From: Acidobacteriota bacterium
Lineage (GTDB): Bacteria > Acidobacteriota > Polarisedimenticolia > Gp22-AA2
Direction: 5' to 3'
NCBI GenBank assembly: GCA_027297005.1
Contig: JAPUIN010000044.1
Span: 1-17,173, forward strand
Length of the DNA stretch: 17,173 bases
The position numbers were made by a program, and so were the translations under genes. The stretch's first letter is position 1. Each line of letters opens with the position of its first letter. Shown here piece by piece: positions 1 through 8,079 of the stretch. Below the pieces are notes generated by a model that did no database searches, was not told the DNA's origin, and saw only the letters and a program-made list of their open reading frames with translations.

Positions 1-1397
1 GGGGCCGGCTCGAGCAGCGTGAGATCTGCGGCATCGGCGTCCGTGTAATTCAGAGGAGGAAACGAGCGCCCGAGCTGGTTGTCGTCGCCGATCTTCTCCC
101 ACACCGGGCGCACAATCTGCACCATCTTCCAGTGGGCCACCCACTTGCCGCTCGCCCCCTCGCGTTGCTCCCGCTCGGCGCCGGCGACCGCCCTGCGCAT
201 GCCGTCCTCGACCCCCGTGCGTGAGCCGACCGGGATATTGGGCTCCATGCCGCCCTGCCAGAGCGCGAAGCGCCCGTTCCGGTCGGGGGTGTTCACCGCG
301 CGCCGCACGCGATCCTCGTAGGTCCGCATGTAGCCGTAGGTCATCGTGATGGCATCGATGTTGGGATTGAGGAACCCGGGCTCCCACGCCATGGCATCGG
401 AGACGCTGTTGATGTAGTCCCAGCGCCCCGTGTTGAATCCGACGAAGTGTGCCCCCAGCGCGGCCCGGATCTCCATCAGCTGGAAGCTGGCCTCGAGCTG
501 CTCGATGAGCACGTACACCTTGATGGTTCCCGCGGCCAGGCCCAGGTGGGCCTCCAACGAGGCCAGGATGTCGTTCCACAGCGCGGCCTCCTCGGCCGTC
601 TGGATTTTCGGCAGGTACAACACGATCGACGCGCCGTCCCGACGCAGCGCCTGGTGATTGTGAACGACGTACAGAACCACATCGACGATCGATGCGGAGA
701 ACCCGGTGCCGTCCGTGCACCGCACGTGCCGATCGTCCAGGTGCAGCCCGCGGGCGCGGAAGATCTTCGTCGTGAATTCCAGCTGCCTCTTCCAATCATC
801 GATGATCGGGCGTTTGAAGAACCCCTGCGCCCAGGTGTTCATGTTCCCCGCCACCTGCTCCGCGGCCCGCAGGAACACGGGGTCGTGCGCGATGGCGAGC
901 TTGAGGTTCCTCTGGTTGTCGAGCGACATAGTCGCGATCTGGCCCAGGGCATCTTCACCGTCGAACATCCACCCGTCGGCGCCCGACAGCAATGCATAGG
1001 CGACGTTGCGGATGCTCGTCTCGACCGGCGCGTTCGGCTTCGCCGCCGGTCCGGTCCCCTGGATCCACTGGCGCTGCAGGTCGCGCGGGATCTCGGGCCC
1101 GTCGAATTTCCCCTCCCTGGCGTCGCGAACCTTGATCGCGGTCCGCGGGATCACGGACTCCGGGTCGAGGAAGCCGATCCGTTTCTTTTCCCGGGCCCGC
1201 GCGGCCCTTCGTCGGATCCGGGCCTCCATCAAGGCCCTTCGCTCGGCATTGAACTTCGCCAGCGCCGCCAGCGCCGCATTGGCTTCGGGCGTGAAGATAT
1301 CCGGGTACGCGCGCTCAATCCCCCCGCGGATCTCCAGCGCGGGTGTGTCTTTCGATCGATTGGCGCTCATTGGTCTTCGGCCAGCGGGGGAGTTCAT
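1..1397 (-). CDS. aceB: Malate synthase (partial, C-terminus beyond left edge)
   Basis: Malate synthase condenses glyoxylate and acetyl-CoA to malate, the second step of the glyoxylate shunt. The reverse strand is open from the left edge to about 1397. Visible hallmarks are the metal-binding block FDGEDALGQ, the block LPKIQTAEEAALWNDILASL, a degenerate form of the family signature (GAHFVGFNTGRWDYI, where most members have GLNxGxWDY), and the C-terminal block GKWVAHWKMVQIVRPVWE. About 465 residues are visible; E. coli AceB has about 533, so only the C-terminal end is missing. I choose ATG at 1397 because GAGGGG lies about 8 bases upstream. An in-frame ATG at 1370 (MSANRSKDTP) lacks a comparable ribosome binding site. 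No isocitrate lyase gene is visible here. The family call is firm; the sequence is divergent from AceB, so the subfamily is less sure. Confidence 0.85.
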   Translation of the reverse strand, partial: MNSPAGRRPMSANRSKDTPALEIRGGIERAYPDIFTPEANAALAALAKFNAERRALMEARIRRRAARAREKKRIGFLDPESVIPRTAIKVRDAREGKFDGPEIPRDLQRQWIQGTGPAAKPNAPVETSIRNVAYALLSGADGWMFDGEDALGQIATMSLDNQRNLKLAIAHDPVFLRAAEQVAGNMNTWAQGFFKRPIIDDWKRQLEFTTKIFRARGLHLDDRHVRCTDGTGFSASIVDVVLYVVHNHQALRRDGASIVLYLPKIQTAEEAALWNDILASLEAHLGLAAGTIKVYVLIEQLEASFQLMEIRAALGAHFVGFNTGRWDYINSVSDAMAWEPGFLNPNIDAITMTYGYMRTYEDRVRRAVNTPDRNGRFALWQGGMEPNIPVGSRTGVEDGMRRAVAGAEREQREGASGKWVAHWKMVQIVRPVWEKIGDDNQLGRSFPPLNYTDADAADLTLLEPA

Positions 1398-1689
1398 GGA
1401 GGGGACCCCTCGCTCCGTAATAAGTCTCGTCCAGATCGGGTTCCGGCGCCGCCGCGAGGATCAGGGGCCAGGCTCCGGACCGCTGAGTCTACACGACGCG
1501 CTCCGTCGGTGGGAGTTGCAGCACGGAATCTCCCGACCTGCAGATCCCTCCAGAGTTTGACGGGCCCGGCCCGGCCAGATATGTTTTCCCCTGCGTGATT
1601 CGTGCGACGCGGGGCGATCACGCGCGCGCGGTCATTCGCGGGCCGGCCACGCGTGGGGGCACGACGTGGCGATCCCCGAGGAGGGATTC
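1398..1689. other. Divergent intergenic region, no gene seen
   Basis: About 290 bases separate the divergent starts of the malate synthase and lipoprotein genes. I see no convincing ORF, RNA gene or strong promoter pair. The right part holds an alternating CG run (about 1619-1630). A spaced inverted repeat, GGGAG/CTCCC, lies around 1511-1534 but is too weak to name as an operator. Confidence 0.5.
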
Positions 1690-2304
1690 ATGCGACGTCT
1701 CATGATCCCGGTCCTGCTGATCATGGTTCTCGGTCTGACCGGTTGCCTGATCTCGACACAAATAGGTGAGCGAGGCAGCTTCGACGACCCATACCCTGAT
1801 GAGATGGAGTTTCACTTCGACACACCGTTCAACAAGTTCATCCTGTCCGGTCGAACAGTGGGACTTGTGCTGCTCGCCTACTGGGTGGTATCGGGCCGCA
1901 GGAGGATGGGGAGCAGCGCCAGCTTCTGGGCGATCGCCGTGGCCATGCTCCTCGGGTGCGGATGGTTGCTGTACTCCGACTGGCCGATGGTCTTCAGCTA
2001 TCGCATCGAGATCCTCAAGAGTCAGCTGCAACTCTCGATTCCGGGGCAACCGAAGCAGGTCATCCCCTGGGGGGAGATCGAATCGATCCGGGCGGGTGAG
2101 AAAGAGTGGATCATCAAGTACGGCCTCGTCGAAAAAGGGTTGACCTGGGATACGGCGTGGGAGGGTGTGACGCTCACCCTGAGGGACGGCGAGATGCATG
2201 AGATTGATCTCCGGCCGCTGAGCGTCGAGCACCGTGGCATCATCTGGCGCATGATCGGCCGCAAGGCCCAGATGGGTGTGAAGAGGTACGACGACCGGGA
2301 TTAG
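1690..2304 (+). CDS. Membrane lipoprotein of unknown function
   Basis: This 204-residue protein is not recognised as a named family. It starts with a lipoprotein-type signal (MRRLMIPVLLIMVLGLTGC) with a putative lipid-modified Cys19. Two further hydrophobic segments follow at about residues 54-69 and 76-98. The remaining ~105 residues look soluble and beta-rich. The stretch IPWGEIESIRAGEKE resembles the strand-turn pattern of small membrane-associated PH-like domains, but this is inference from pattern only. I chose ATG 1690 because GAGGAGGGA precedes it at good spacing and because it places the signal sequence at the N-terminus; a GTG at 1666 in the same frame adds eight residues and is less likely. 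The gene stands alone, 112 bases ahead of the kinase gene on the same strand. Confidence 0.7.
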   Translation: MRRLMIPVLLIMVLGLTGCLISTQIGERGSFDDPYPDEMEFHFDTPFNKFILSGRTVGLVLLAYWVVSGRRRMGSSASFWAIAVAMLLGCGWLLYSDWPMVFSYRIEILKSQLQLSIPGQPKQVIPWGEIESIRAGEKEWIIKYGLVEKGLTWDTAWEGVTLTLRDGEMHEIDLRPLSVEHRGIIWRMIGRKAQMGVKRYDDRD

Positions 2305-2365
2305 AAGCGAGCCCTTCAGTCTCATCCCCACCCGCGCGATAGCGACAGTCGAATGCCATCCGCCC

Positions 2366-2393
2366 CTGACCCCGCCATCCGAGCTTGTATACT
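2366..2393 (+). promoter_or_regulatory. Candidate promoter of the kinase gene
   Basis: CTGACC (2366-2371) and TATACT (2388-2393) are separated by 16 bases, a reasonable sigma-70-type -35/-10 pair. The implied transcription start is near 2400, giving a leader of about 17 bases that contains the GAGG (2406-2409) before ATG 2417. The -35 match is 4 of 6. Confidence 0.4.
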
Positions 2394-2416
2394 CTCCCCT
2401 CCGGCGAGGTCAGCAA

Positions 2417-4927
2417 ATGTCTGGCAGGATGCTCAACCACTATGAGGTCATCGAATCCCTCGGCAAGGGGGGAATGGGGGAGGTCTACCTCGCCCGCGAT
2501 ACCAGACTCAACCGCAAGATCGCCCTGAAGATCCTCGATCCGGGAACCGCCGGCGACCCGTCCCGCAAAGCTCGCTTCGAGAGGGAAGCCCGGGCGATCG
2601 CCGCCCTCAATCATCCCAACATCGTCACCGTCTACTCGGTCGAGGAGTCCGGGGGGACTCACTTCATCACCATGGAGCTGATCGAGGGGACGAACCTCAC
2701 GAAACTGATCGCTCAACGCGGTATCGATCTCAGCCGGCTTCTCGACATCGGCATCGCGCTGGCGGAGGCTCTGGCTGCCGCCCACGGTCAGGGGATCACC
2801 CACCGCGACCTGAAACCGGACAACGTTATGGTGACCGGGGAGGGACGGGTGAAAGTCCTCGACTTCGGCCTTGCCAAGCTGGTGCAGGAGGAGACCGGCG
2901 GTGACATCGCTCAGCTCCCGACCCGGGAGTTGACTCAATCCGGACTTCTGGTCGGCACCGTCCCTTACATGTCACCCGAGCAGATCGAGGGGAAGCCGCT
3001 CGACGGACGCAGCGATATCTTCTCGCTCGGCATCATTCTTCATCAGATGGCGACGGGTGAAAGACCGTTCCGGGGGGACAGCGGCCCCGCGCTGATGTCG
3101 GCGATTCTGAGGGACAGGCCGAGCCCGGTGACCGAGTCGCGCGCCGACCTGCCGCGCCATCTGGCGCGCGTCATCCAGCGCTGCCTCGAGAAGGATCCGG
3201 AGGAGCGCTACCAGTCGGCCAGGGATGTCCGCTACGAGCTGCGTAATCTCGTCCGGGAAGTCGATTCGGGGGACGCGGAGCCGGCGTTCGTCGATCCCGG
3301 GCCGGGTGCCCCGAAGCGGCGCCCGCGCGACAAGGAGCGCTCCAGAATCCACCCGCTCGTCGCCATCACGGCGATCATATCCGCAATGATCGTCGCCATC
3401 GTCGCCCTCAACCGGTGTGGAGAGCGGAGCGACGAGCCGGGTGGGTCGCGCTCCGCCGGTGCCGTACCGACCGACGTGGTTCCCGCCCCGACAAGGCCGC
3501 CGGGCGCCCCCGGCGTGCAGCCGGCGGAGATGTCCGCCCGGCCGGGGATCGCCGTGCTGCCGCTGGCGAACCTCTCCGGCGATCCGGCCCAGGAGTTCTT
3601 CGCCGACGGCATGACCGAGGCGTTGATCACCGACCTCGCCAAGATCGGGGGCCTGCGCGTGATCTCGCGCGGCTCGGTGATGCGCTACAAGGGAACGGAG
3701 ACACCGATCCCGGAGATCGCCAGGCAGCTCGGTGTCGGCTACCTGTTGCAAGGATCGGTTCTCCGGGCAGGTGACCGCGTCCGGATCACCACCCAGTTGA
3801 TCGCCGCCGATCAGGATGCTCATATTTGGGCCGAAAACTATGAGGAAAATCTCGAGGACATTCTGTCGGTGCAGAGCCGGGTGGCGCGTGAGGTGGCGGG
3901 TCAGGTCAGGGTGCAGCTCTCTCCTGCGGATGAGGATCGCCTGGCCAGCGCCGGTCCCGTGAACGCCGAGGCATACCAGCTCTACCTCAAAGGGCGTAAC
4001 GTCATCGACGCGCGGACCGGGGTATCGCTGCGCCGCGGTCTTGGTTATTTCGAGCAGGCGATCGTCGTGGATCCGAAGATGGCCCTTGCCTGGGCCGGTA
4101 AGGCTGCCACGCTTGTGCTGCTGGGGGAATACGGCGAAATCCCTCCGAACGAGGCGTTACCCCTGGCCAAGGAGGCGGCCCTCAAGGCGCTCGAACTCGA
4201 CGATACGCTGGCCGAGGCCCACGCGGCGCTGGGGGAGATCCATCACTACGGGGATTGGGACCGCGAGGCCGCGGCGGCCTCGTTCCGCAGGGCGATCGAG
4301 CTGACGCCGAGCTACGCCACCGCCCACCAGTGGTATGCGGAGGTGCTGACCGGAATGCTTCAGGAGGAAGAGGCGCGCAGGGAAATCGGCATTGCCCGTG
4401 AGCTCGACCCTCACTCGAAGATCATACGCGCTGCGGAGATCCTCTACCCGACGTACTCGATGGGTCGCTTCGACGAGGCGATCGAAAAGGCCGAAAGAAT
4501 GATCGAGCAGGAACCCGACGTCTGGCTCGGGTACTGGACTCTGGGGCTCAGCCTGAACGAAATCGGGCGTTACGAGGAGGCGGTCCGCGCGCTTGAGCGG
4601 GCCGTCGAGCTATCCGACCGGCATCCTTTTCCGCTCTCCAATGCCGCCGCCGCTCAGGCCCACCTCGGCAACGAGAAACAGGCGCGAGAGATCCTGAACG
4701 AGCTCCTCATGCGCGTAAAATCCGAGTACGTACACCGCACCGATCTCGCCGTCATCTACACCGCCCTCGGGGATCACGACAGCGCCTTACGCAAGCTCGA
4801 GGAGGGGCTCCGGCTGCGCGATCATGGCCTCATCACCCTGCACGTAACTCCCTACTTCGACGACCTCAAGGCCGACCCCCGTTACGAGGAACTGCTGGCG
4901 AAAATCCGGGCCGCCAAACGATCGTGA
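2417..4927 (+). CDS. Transmembrane Ser/Thr protein kinase with TolB-like and TPR domains
   Basis: A Hanks-type kinase that should phosphorylate proteins on Ser/Thr in the cytoplasm. In the 836-residue product the kinase domain spans about residues 9-275: glycine loop GKGGMG (16-21), ATP lysine K38, helix-C glutamate E57, catalytic HRDLKPDN (129-136), DFG (149-151) and SPE (186-188), so it looks catalytically complete. A basic, Pro-rich linker leads to one membrane helix at about 312-333. The outer part begins with a TolB-like/FlgO-like domain (about 376-500, with GIAVLPLANLSGDPAQEFF) and ends in several TPR repeats (about 515-830) that probably bind proteins. ATG 2417 is supported by GAGG seven bases upstream; Met5 is an alternative. 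The architecture is common in kinase-rich phyla such as Acidobacteriota. No partner is encoded in an operon with it; the FHA protein at 10106 is a possible but unproven reader. Confidence 0.93.
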   Translation: MSGRMLNHYEVIESLGKGGMGEVYLARDTRLNRKIALKILDPGTAGDPSRKARFEREARAIAALNHPNIVTVYSVEESGGTHFITMELIEGTNLTKLIAQRGIDLSRLLDIGIALAEALAAAHGQGITHRDLKPDNVMVTGEGRVKVLDFGLAKLVQEETGGDIAQLPTRELTQSGLLVGTVPYMSPEQIEGKPLDGRSDIFSLGIILHQMATGERPFRGDSGPALMSAILRDRPSPVTESRADLPRHLARVIQRCLEKDPEERYQSARDVRYELRNLVREVDSGDAEPAFVDPGPGAPKRRPRDKERSRIHPLVAITAIISAMIVAIVALNRCGERSDEPGGSRSAGAVPTDVVPAPTRPPGAPGVQPAEMSARPGIAVLPLANLSGDPAQEFFADGMTEALITDLAKIGGLRVISRGSVMRYKGTETPIPEIARQLGVGYLLQGSVLRAGDRVRITTQLIAADQDAHIWAENYEENLEDILSVQSRVAREVAGQVRVQLSPADEDRLASAGPVNAEAYQLYLKGRNVIDARTGVSLRRGLGYFEQAIVVDPKMALAWAGKAATLVLLGEYGEIPPNEALPLAKEAALKALELDDTLAEAHAALGEIHHYGDWDREAAAASFRRAIELTPSYATAHQWYAEVLTGMLQEEEARREIGIARELDPHSKIIRAAEILYPTYSMGRFDEAIEKAERMIEQEPDVWLGYWTLGLSLNEIGRYEEAVRALERAVELSDRHPFPLSNAAAAQAHLGNEKQAREILNELLMRVKSEYVHRTDLAVIYTALGDHDSALRKLEEGLRLRDHGLITLHVTPYFDDLKADPRYEELLAKIRAAKRS

Positions 4928-4953
4928 TCACGCGAGAATTCTGCCGTGGCTGT

Positions 4954-4970
4954 GGTGCCGTCGGCGCACC
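4954..4970. terminator. Small hairpin between convergent genes
   Basis: GGTGC and GCACC form a 5-bp stem in the 94-base gap between the stops of the kinase gene (+) and the Msr gene (-). There is no T-tract, so it is only a weak terminator candidate. Confidence 0.2.
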
Positions 4971-5021
4971 GGTGGTGTCATGCCTGCGACGGTGGCAAGT
5001 GACAGGTGCCGGCGCCGCGGC

Positions 5022-6359
5022 TCAGTCGCGCATGAAGTGGCAGGTGTACCCGTTCGGGTTCTTCTGCAGATAGTCCTGGTGATATTTCTCGCCGGTGTAG
5101 AACTCGCCGGCCGGGACGACTTCGGTCACAATCGGCCGCTTCCACTTTCCGGAGGCGTCGACGCGCGCGATGACATCCTGGGCGACGCGGCGCTGCTCGT
5201 CGTTGGCGACGAAAATCGCCGAGCGGTACTGGGTGCCGACGTCGTTCCCCTGGCGGTTGAGCGTCGTCGGGTCGTGCATGCGGAAGAAGTAGCCGAGCAG
5301 CTCCTCGTAGGACAGGCGGCTCGGGTCGAAGACGACGCGCAACGACTCGGCATGGCCGGTGGATCCGGTCTTGACATCGGGGTAAGTGGCGTCCGGGAGG
5401 ATGCCGCCGGTGTAGCCGACCTCGGTTTCGAGGACACCCGGGATATCGCGCACGAGCTCCTCCATCCCCCAGAAGCAGCCGCCGGCCAGAAGCGCAACCT
5501 CGCGTGTGGCGCTCTTGTCGGCAGTCGTGTCGATTTCACCGCCGGCCGCGTCGGTCGCGCCCGTTTCATTGGTGGTCGCGCCGATCCCAGCGTCGGTCGC
5601 GCCCTGTCCGGAGTTGCTGCCCGCCCCTTCGCCGGCGGTCTCGCCGCCGCCGTTCCCGGGCGTCTCGAACAGCGACACGTACTTGCCGTACCCCTCCTCG
5701 GCCAGCCTCGACGTCGGCACGAAGCGCATCGCGGCCGAGTTCATGCAGTAGCGCTGTCCGGTCGGCGCCGGGCCATCGGGGAAGAGGTGCCCGAGGTGGG
5801 AGTCGGCGTGCTTCGAGCGCACCTCGGTGCGGCTCATGAAGAGCGCGCGATCCTCGCGCGAACTGATGTTGTCCGGCTCGAGCGGGCGGGTGAAGCTGGG
5901 CCAGCCGGTGCCCGACTCGTACTTGTCGAGGGATGAGAACAGCGGCTCGCCGGAGACGACGTCGACGTAGATCCCCGGTGCGTGGTTATCCCAGAACTCG
6001 TTCCTGAACGCCGGCTCGGTCGCGTCGCGCTGGGTGACCTTGTGCTGCAGCGGGGTGAGCCTATCCTTCAGTTCGTCGTCGGATGGTTTGACGTAGGTTG
6101 CCATGTTCTCTCCGTTCCATTCATGAATCTTCGCAGATTGATTGGTTCTCCCCGAGGCCGCGGCGGTCGATCCCTCCGTGCCGGTTCCTGTCCTTGTTTC
6201 CTTGCCATGCACCTCATTGCCGCCACAGCCCGCCAGGAGCAGCGCAGCCACCAGGGCCAGGATCAGCCCCAGGGGGAGCGTGATCGTCGGGTGACTGTTC
6301 ATCCCTCGGGCGACGACCGCCACCCGGGTATCATACCGGTGTCGGTTGGCCTCGGTCAT
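5022..6359 (-). CDS. msrAB: Exported MsrB-MsrA peptide methionine sulfoxide reductase fusion
   Basis: This bifunctional enzyme should reduce both R- and S-methionine sulfoxide in envelope proteins. A lipoprotein signal (hydrophobic core, then LLLAGC) anchors it outside the cytoplasm. The MsrB domain comes first (about residues 88-231 from this start): [19 protein letters not shown], then [11 protein letters not shown] with catalytic Cys205. A Gly/Ala/Thr/Asp-rich linker of about 50 residues follows. The MsrA domain has GGCFWG with catalytic Cys295, [25 protein letters not shown], and a C-terminal GYTCH with Cys440. The zinc-binding CxxC pairs of many MsrB proteins are absent, and Thr151 stands where the usual recycling Cys of SGCGWPSF would be. 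ATG 6359 is preferred because GGAGGAG sits about 8 bases upstream; ATG 6386 (upstream) and 6302 (downstream) are alternatives. It is convergent with the kinase gene. Confidence 0.92.
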   Translation of the reverse strand: MTEANRHRYDTRVAVVARGMNSHPTITLPLGLILALVAALLLAGCGGNEVHGKETRTGTGTEGSTAAASGRTNQSAKIHEWNGENMATYVKPSDDELKDRLTPLQHKVTQRDATEPAFRNEFWDNHAPGIYVDVVSGEPLFSSLDKYESGTGWPSFTRPLEPDNISSREDRALFMSRTEVRSKHADSHLGHLFPDGPAPTGQRYCMNSAAMRFVPTSRLAEEGYGKYVSLFETPGNGGGETAGEGAGSNSGQGATDAGIGATTNETGATDAAGGEIDTTADKSATREVALLAGGCFWGMEELVRDIPGVLETEVGYTGGILPDATYPDVKTGSTGHAESLRVVFDPSRLSYEELLGYFFRMHDPTTLNRQGNDVGTQYRSAIFVANDEQRRVAQDVIARVDASGKWKRPIVTEVVPAGEFYTGEKYHQDYLQKNPNGYTCHFMRD

Positions 6360-6461
6360 CCTCATCTCCTCCATCGTTCTCGCCATGCCCGGTTTTGATG
6401 CAGCCCCGCTGCCGGGCGATTCATTATTGTCGCATCGGAGGCCCTTCAGGGCAAAATTGGG

Positions 6462-7292
6462 TCAACCGGGTGACCTCCTCGTTTTCGGTCCGGGTGGCCG
6501 AGCCATCTCCTCGACAAACGCCCGTGTCGCTTCGTCGGCGGGGTAGAACGATTCTACCACCAGCTCCTCGAGAGTCGCTTCGCCGGTCGCACCGAACACC
6601 TCGAGGGTCGTGAACCAGGAGAGGGTGCGTGTGCCGTCGTTCATCCGCAGAGGGACGAGGATCGCCGGCGCCGTGTCGGGATCGGCGGCGCGGTCGAGCG
6701 TGGCGACGCCGGGCGCGTCGAGCACTCTCTTCAGCAGTGCGGCAAGCCGTTCGTCCGGGCCGAGGCGGGAGATCTGTCGGCGCAGCCGTCGCAGGACCGC
6801 AGCGGCCACCTCGGGCCAGTTCATGATCTGTTCGCGCATCATCCCCGGCCGGAACACGAGGTCGAGAGCGTTGAGGTCGGCGAGGGTGCCGCCGTCGGGA
6901 ACGACGTCGCGAAGCAACATCTCCTGGGGCCGGTTCCAGAGCACCAGGTCCCAGTAGCGGTCGAGCGCGAAGGCCGGGTACGGCTCGCGAGCCTCCAGGA
7001 TGGTCCGGAGAGCGCGGCGAGCGCCGGCCATCTCGGCGTCGGTGAGCGGGCGCTCCCCGTAATGTGGCGCGAAGCCGGCCCCGAGTAGCAGGGCGTTCTG
7101 TTCGCGCAGCGCCAGGTCGAGCGATCCGGCGAGCCGCATCACCATCATCCGGCTGGGGCGGGAGCGGCCGGTCTCGATGAACGAGATGTGCCGCGCCGAA
7201 ACCTCCGCCTGAAGGCCGAGCTCCAGCTGGCTGAGGCCGCGGCGCGCCCTCCATTCCCTAAGGGTTTCGCCGAATTGTTCCGGATTTCTCAT
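6462..7292 (-). CDS. XRE-family regulator with MmyB-like ligand-binding domain
   Basis: A 276-residue DNA-binding regulator. Residues about 6-65 form a Cro/CI-type helix-turn-helix (LREWRARRGLSQLELGLQAE, then VSARHISFIETGRSRPS). The rest (about 105-262) matches the MmyB-like ligand-binding region, with ALDRYWDLVLWNRP, then NALDLVFRPGMMREQIMNWPEVA and a C-terminal TLSWFTTLEVFGATGEATL block. The inducer of this family is mostly unknown, though a lipid or other small hydrophobic ligand has been proposed. The ATG is backed by AAGAGG (7302-7307) nine bases upstream. That ribosome binding site lies inside an inverted repeat, so the gene is probably autoregulated. It is divergent from the exported SnoaL-like gene, its most likely target. 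Confidence 0.9.
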   Translation of the reverse strand: MRNPEQFGETLREWRARRGLSQLELGLQAEVSARHISFIETGRSRPSRMMVMRLAGSLDLALREQNALLLGAGFAPHYGERPLTDAEMAGARRALRTILEAREPYPAFALDRYWDLVLWNRPQEMLLRDVVPDGGTLADLNALDLVFRPGMMREQIMNWPEVAAAVLRRLRRQISRLGPDERLAALLKRVLDAPGVATLDRAADPDTAPAILVPLRMNDGTRTLSWFTTLEVFGATGEATLEELVVESFYPADEATRAFVEEMARPPGPKTRRSPG

Positions 7293-7328
7293 CCAGTATT
7301 ACCTCTTAGGTAATTGCCAGTATAACCT
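7293..7328. promoter_or_regulatory. Composite operator upstream of XRE regulator
   Basis: ATTACCT (7298-7304), CTT, AGGTAAT (7308-7314) is a perfect 7-bp inverted repeat with a 3-base spacer. CCAGTATTACCT (7293-7304) recurs as CCAGTATAACCT (7317-7328) with one mismatch, exactly 24 bp apart. On the minus strand the second copy carries TATACT (7324-7319), a good -10 for the regulator gene, and the first copy overlaps its ribosome binding site. Binding here would block transcription and perhaps translation of the regulator. That the XRE protein binds it is inference from position and symmetry. Confidence 0.6.
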
Positions 7329-7368
7329 CAATGCCGCAAACTTACGCCATCTTCCGGGACACGGCAAG

Positions 7369-7381
7369 CCCGAAAATCGGG
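7369..7381. repeat. Small inverted repeat in the leader of the SnoaL-like gene
   Basis: CCCGA-AAA-TCGGG is a perfect 5-bp inverted repeat about 35 bases before ATG 7416. It could be a short mRNA hairpin or a protein site. Its half-sites do not resemble the AGGTAAT operator next to the regulator gene. Confidence 0.3.
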
Positions 7382-7415
7382 AGGTACGCCCCGGGCTCAC
7401 AGTAGGGAGGTCGCG

Positions 7416-7955
7416 ATGTTGAAAGTCCAGAGAGTTGTGATGGCCGGTCTTCTCTTGTCGCTCATAGTGGCTCCGGTCGTCGGCGTGCCTAATTCTGCGG
7501 CCGCCGCGGGCGTTGACCCGGGCATGGTCATCGATCGGTTCTATGACGCCTACCGCAGCGGGTCGGTTGAGGGGATGCTCGCACTCTATGCTCCTGACGC
7601 CGTCTTCGAGGATGTGAATCAGCGACACCTGTTCACCGGCGCCGAGCAGATTCGTGCGATGCTGACCGGGATCGTCGGTCTGCATGAGGTGATCGATCTG
7701 CGCGAGAAGCGCCGCGTCACCGATGGCGACATGGTGGTCGTCGAGTATGAGTACGCGGGTCGACTGTCGGGCGCTGCACTCAGCCAGGCAACCGGGCGGG
7801 AGGGTTGCCCCGATATCGATTACGCGCTGCCGACGACGAGCTGGTACCGGGTGGAGGGGGGTCGCATCGTCCACCAGAAGGACTTCATCGACCTCGCGAC
7901 CTTCATGGAGTTGCAGCAGAAGGCGGCTGCGGCCCACGCAGAGCCGACCGACTGA
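7416..7955 (+). CDS. Exported SnoaL/NTF2-like protein
   Basis: This 179-residue protein has an N-terminal secretion signal (MLKVQRVVMAGLLLSLIVAP, with cleavage likely near the AAAA at about residues 29-32). A SnoaL-like/NTF2-like fold follows: IDRFYDAYRSGSVEGMLALY, then APDAVFEDVNQRHLFTG, and late strands TTSWYRVEGGRIVHQKDFID. Members range from polyketide cyclases and isomerases to simple ligand-binding pockets, so the reaction cannot be named. GGGAGG (7405-7410) five bases before ATG 7416 fixes the start. It is divergent from the XRE/MmyB-type regulator, which probably controls it. Export is less usual for this fold and suggests a role in the periplasm or outside the cell. Confidence 0.8.
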   Translation: MLKVQRVVMAGLLLSLIVAPVVGVPNSAAAAGVDPGMVIDRFYDAYRSGSVEGMLALYAPDAVFEDVNQRHLFTGAEQIRAMLTGIVGLHEVIDLREKRRVTDGDMVVVEYEYAGRLSGAALSQATGREGCPDIDYALPTTSWYRVEGGRIVHQKDFIDLATFMELQQKAAAAHAEPTD

Positions 7956-7988
7956 GCAGACCCGTGAGGTGATCCCCGGATGCGAAAA

Positions 7989-8008
7989 AGTGCCGAGGAG
8001 TGGGCACT
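7989..8008. terminator. Hairpin between SnoaL-like and DUF4382 genes
   Basis: AGTGCC (7989-7994) and GGCACT (8003-8008) form a perfect 6-bp stem with an 8-base loop, 34 bases after the SnoaL-like stop. An A-tract precedes the stem but no T-tract follows it, so termination on the + strand is only possible. Confidence 0.3.
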
Positions 8009-8079
8009 ATGCAGCTAGGAGGAAGGGGCATGAATCAGCTAGAATGTCAGCCATCTTCAACACTTTCTGGGGATACGCC

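Noticed and set aside
1394..1621. Minus-strand frame in the first intergenic region
   Set aside because: No recognisable motif or ribosome binding site; the malate synthase start with its own RBS explains the local signal.
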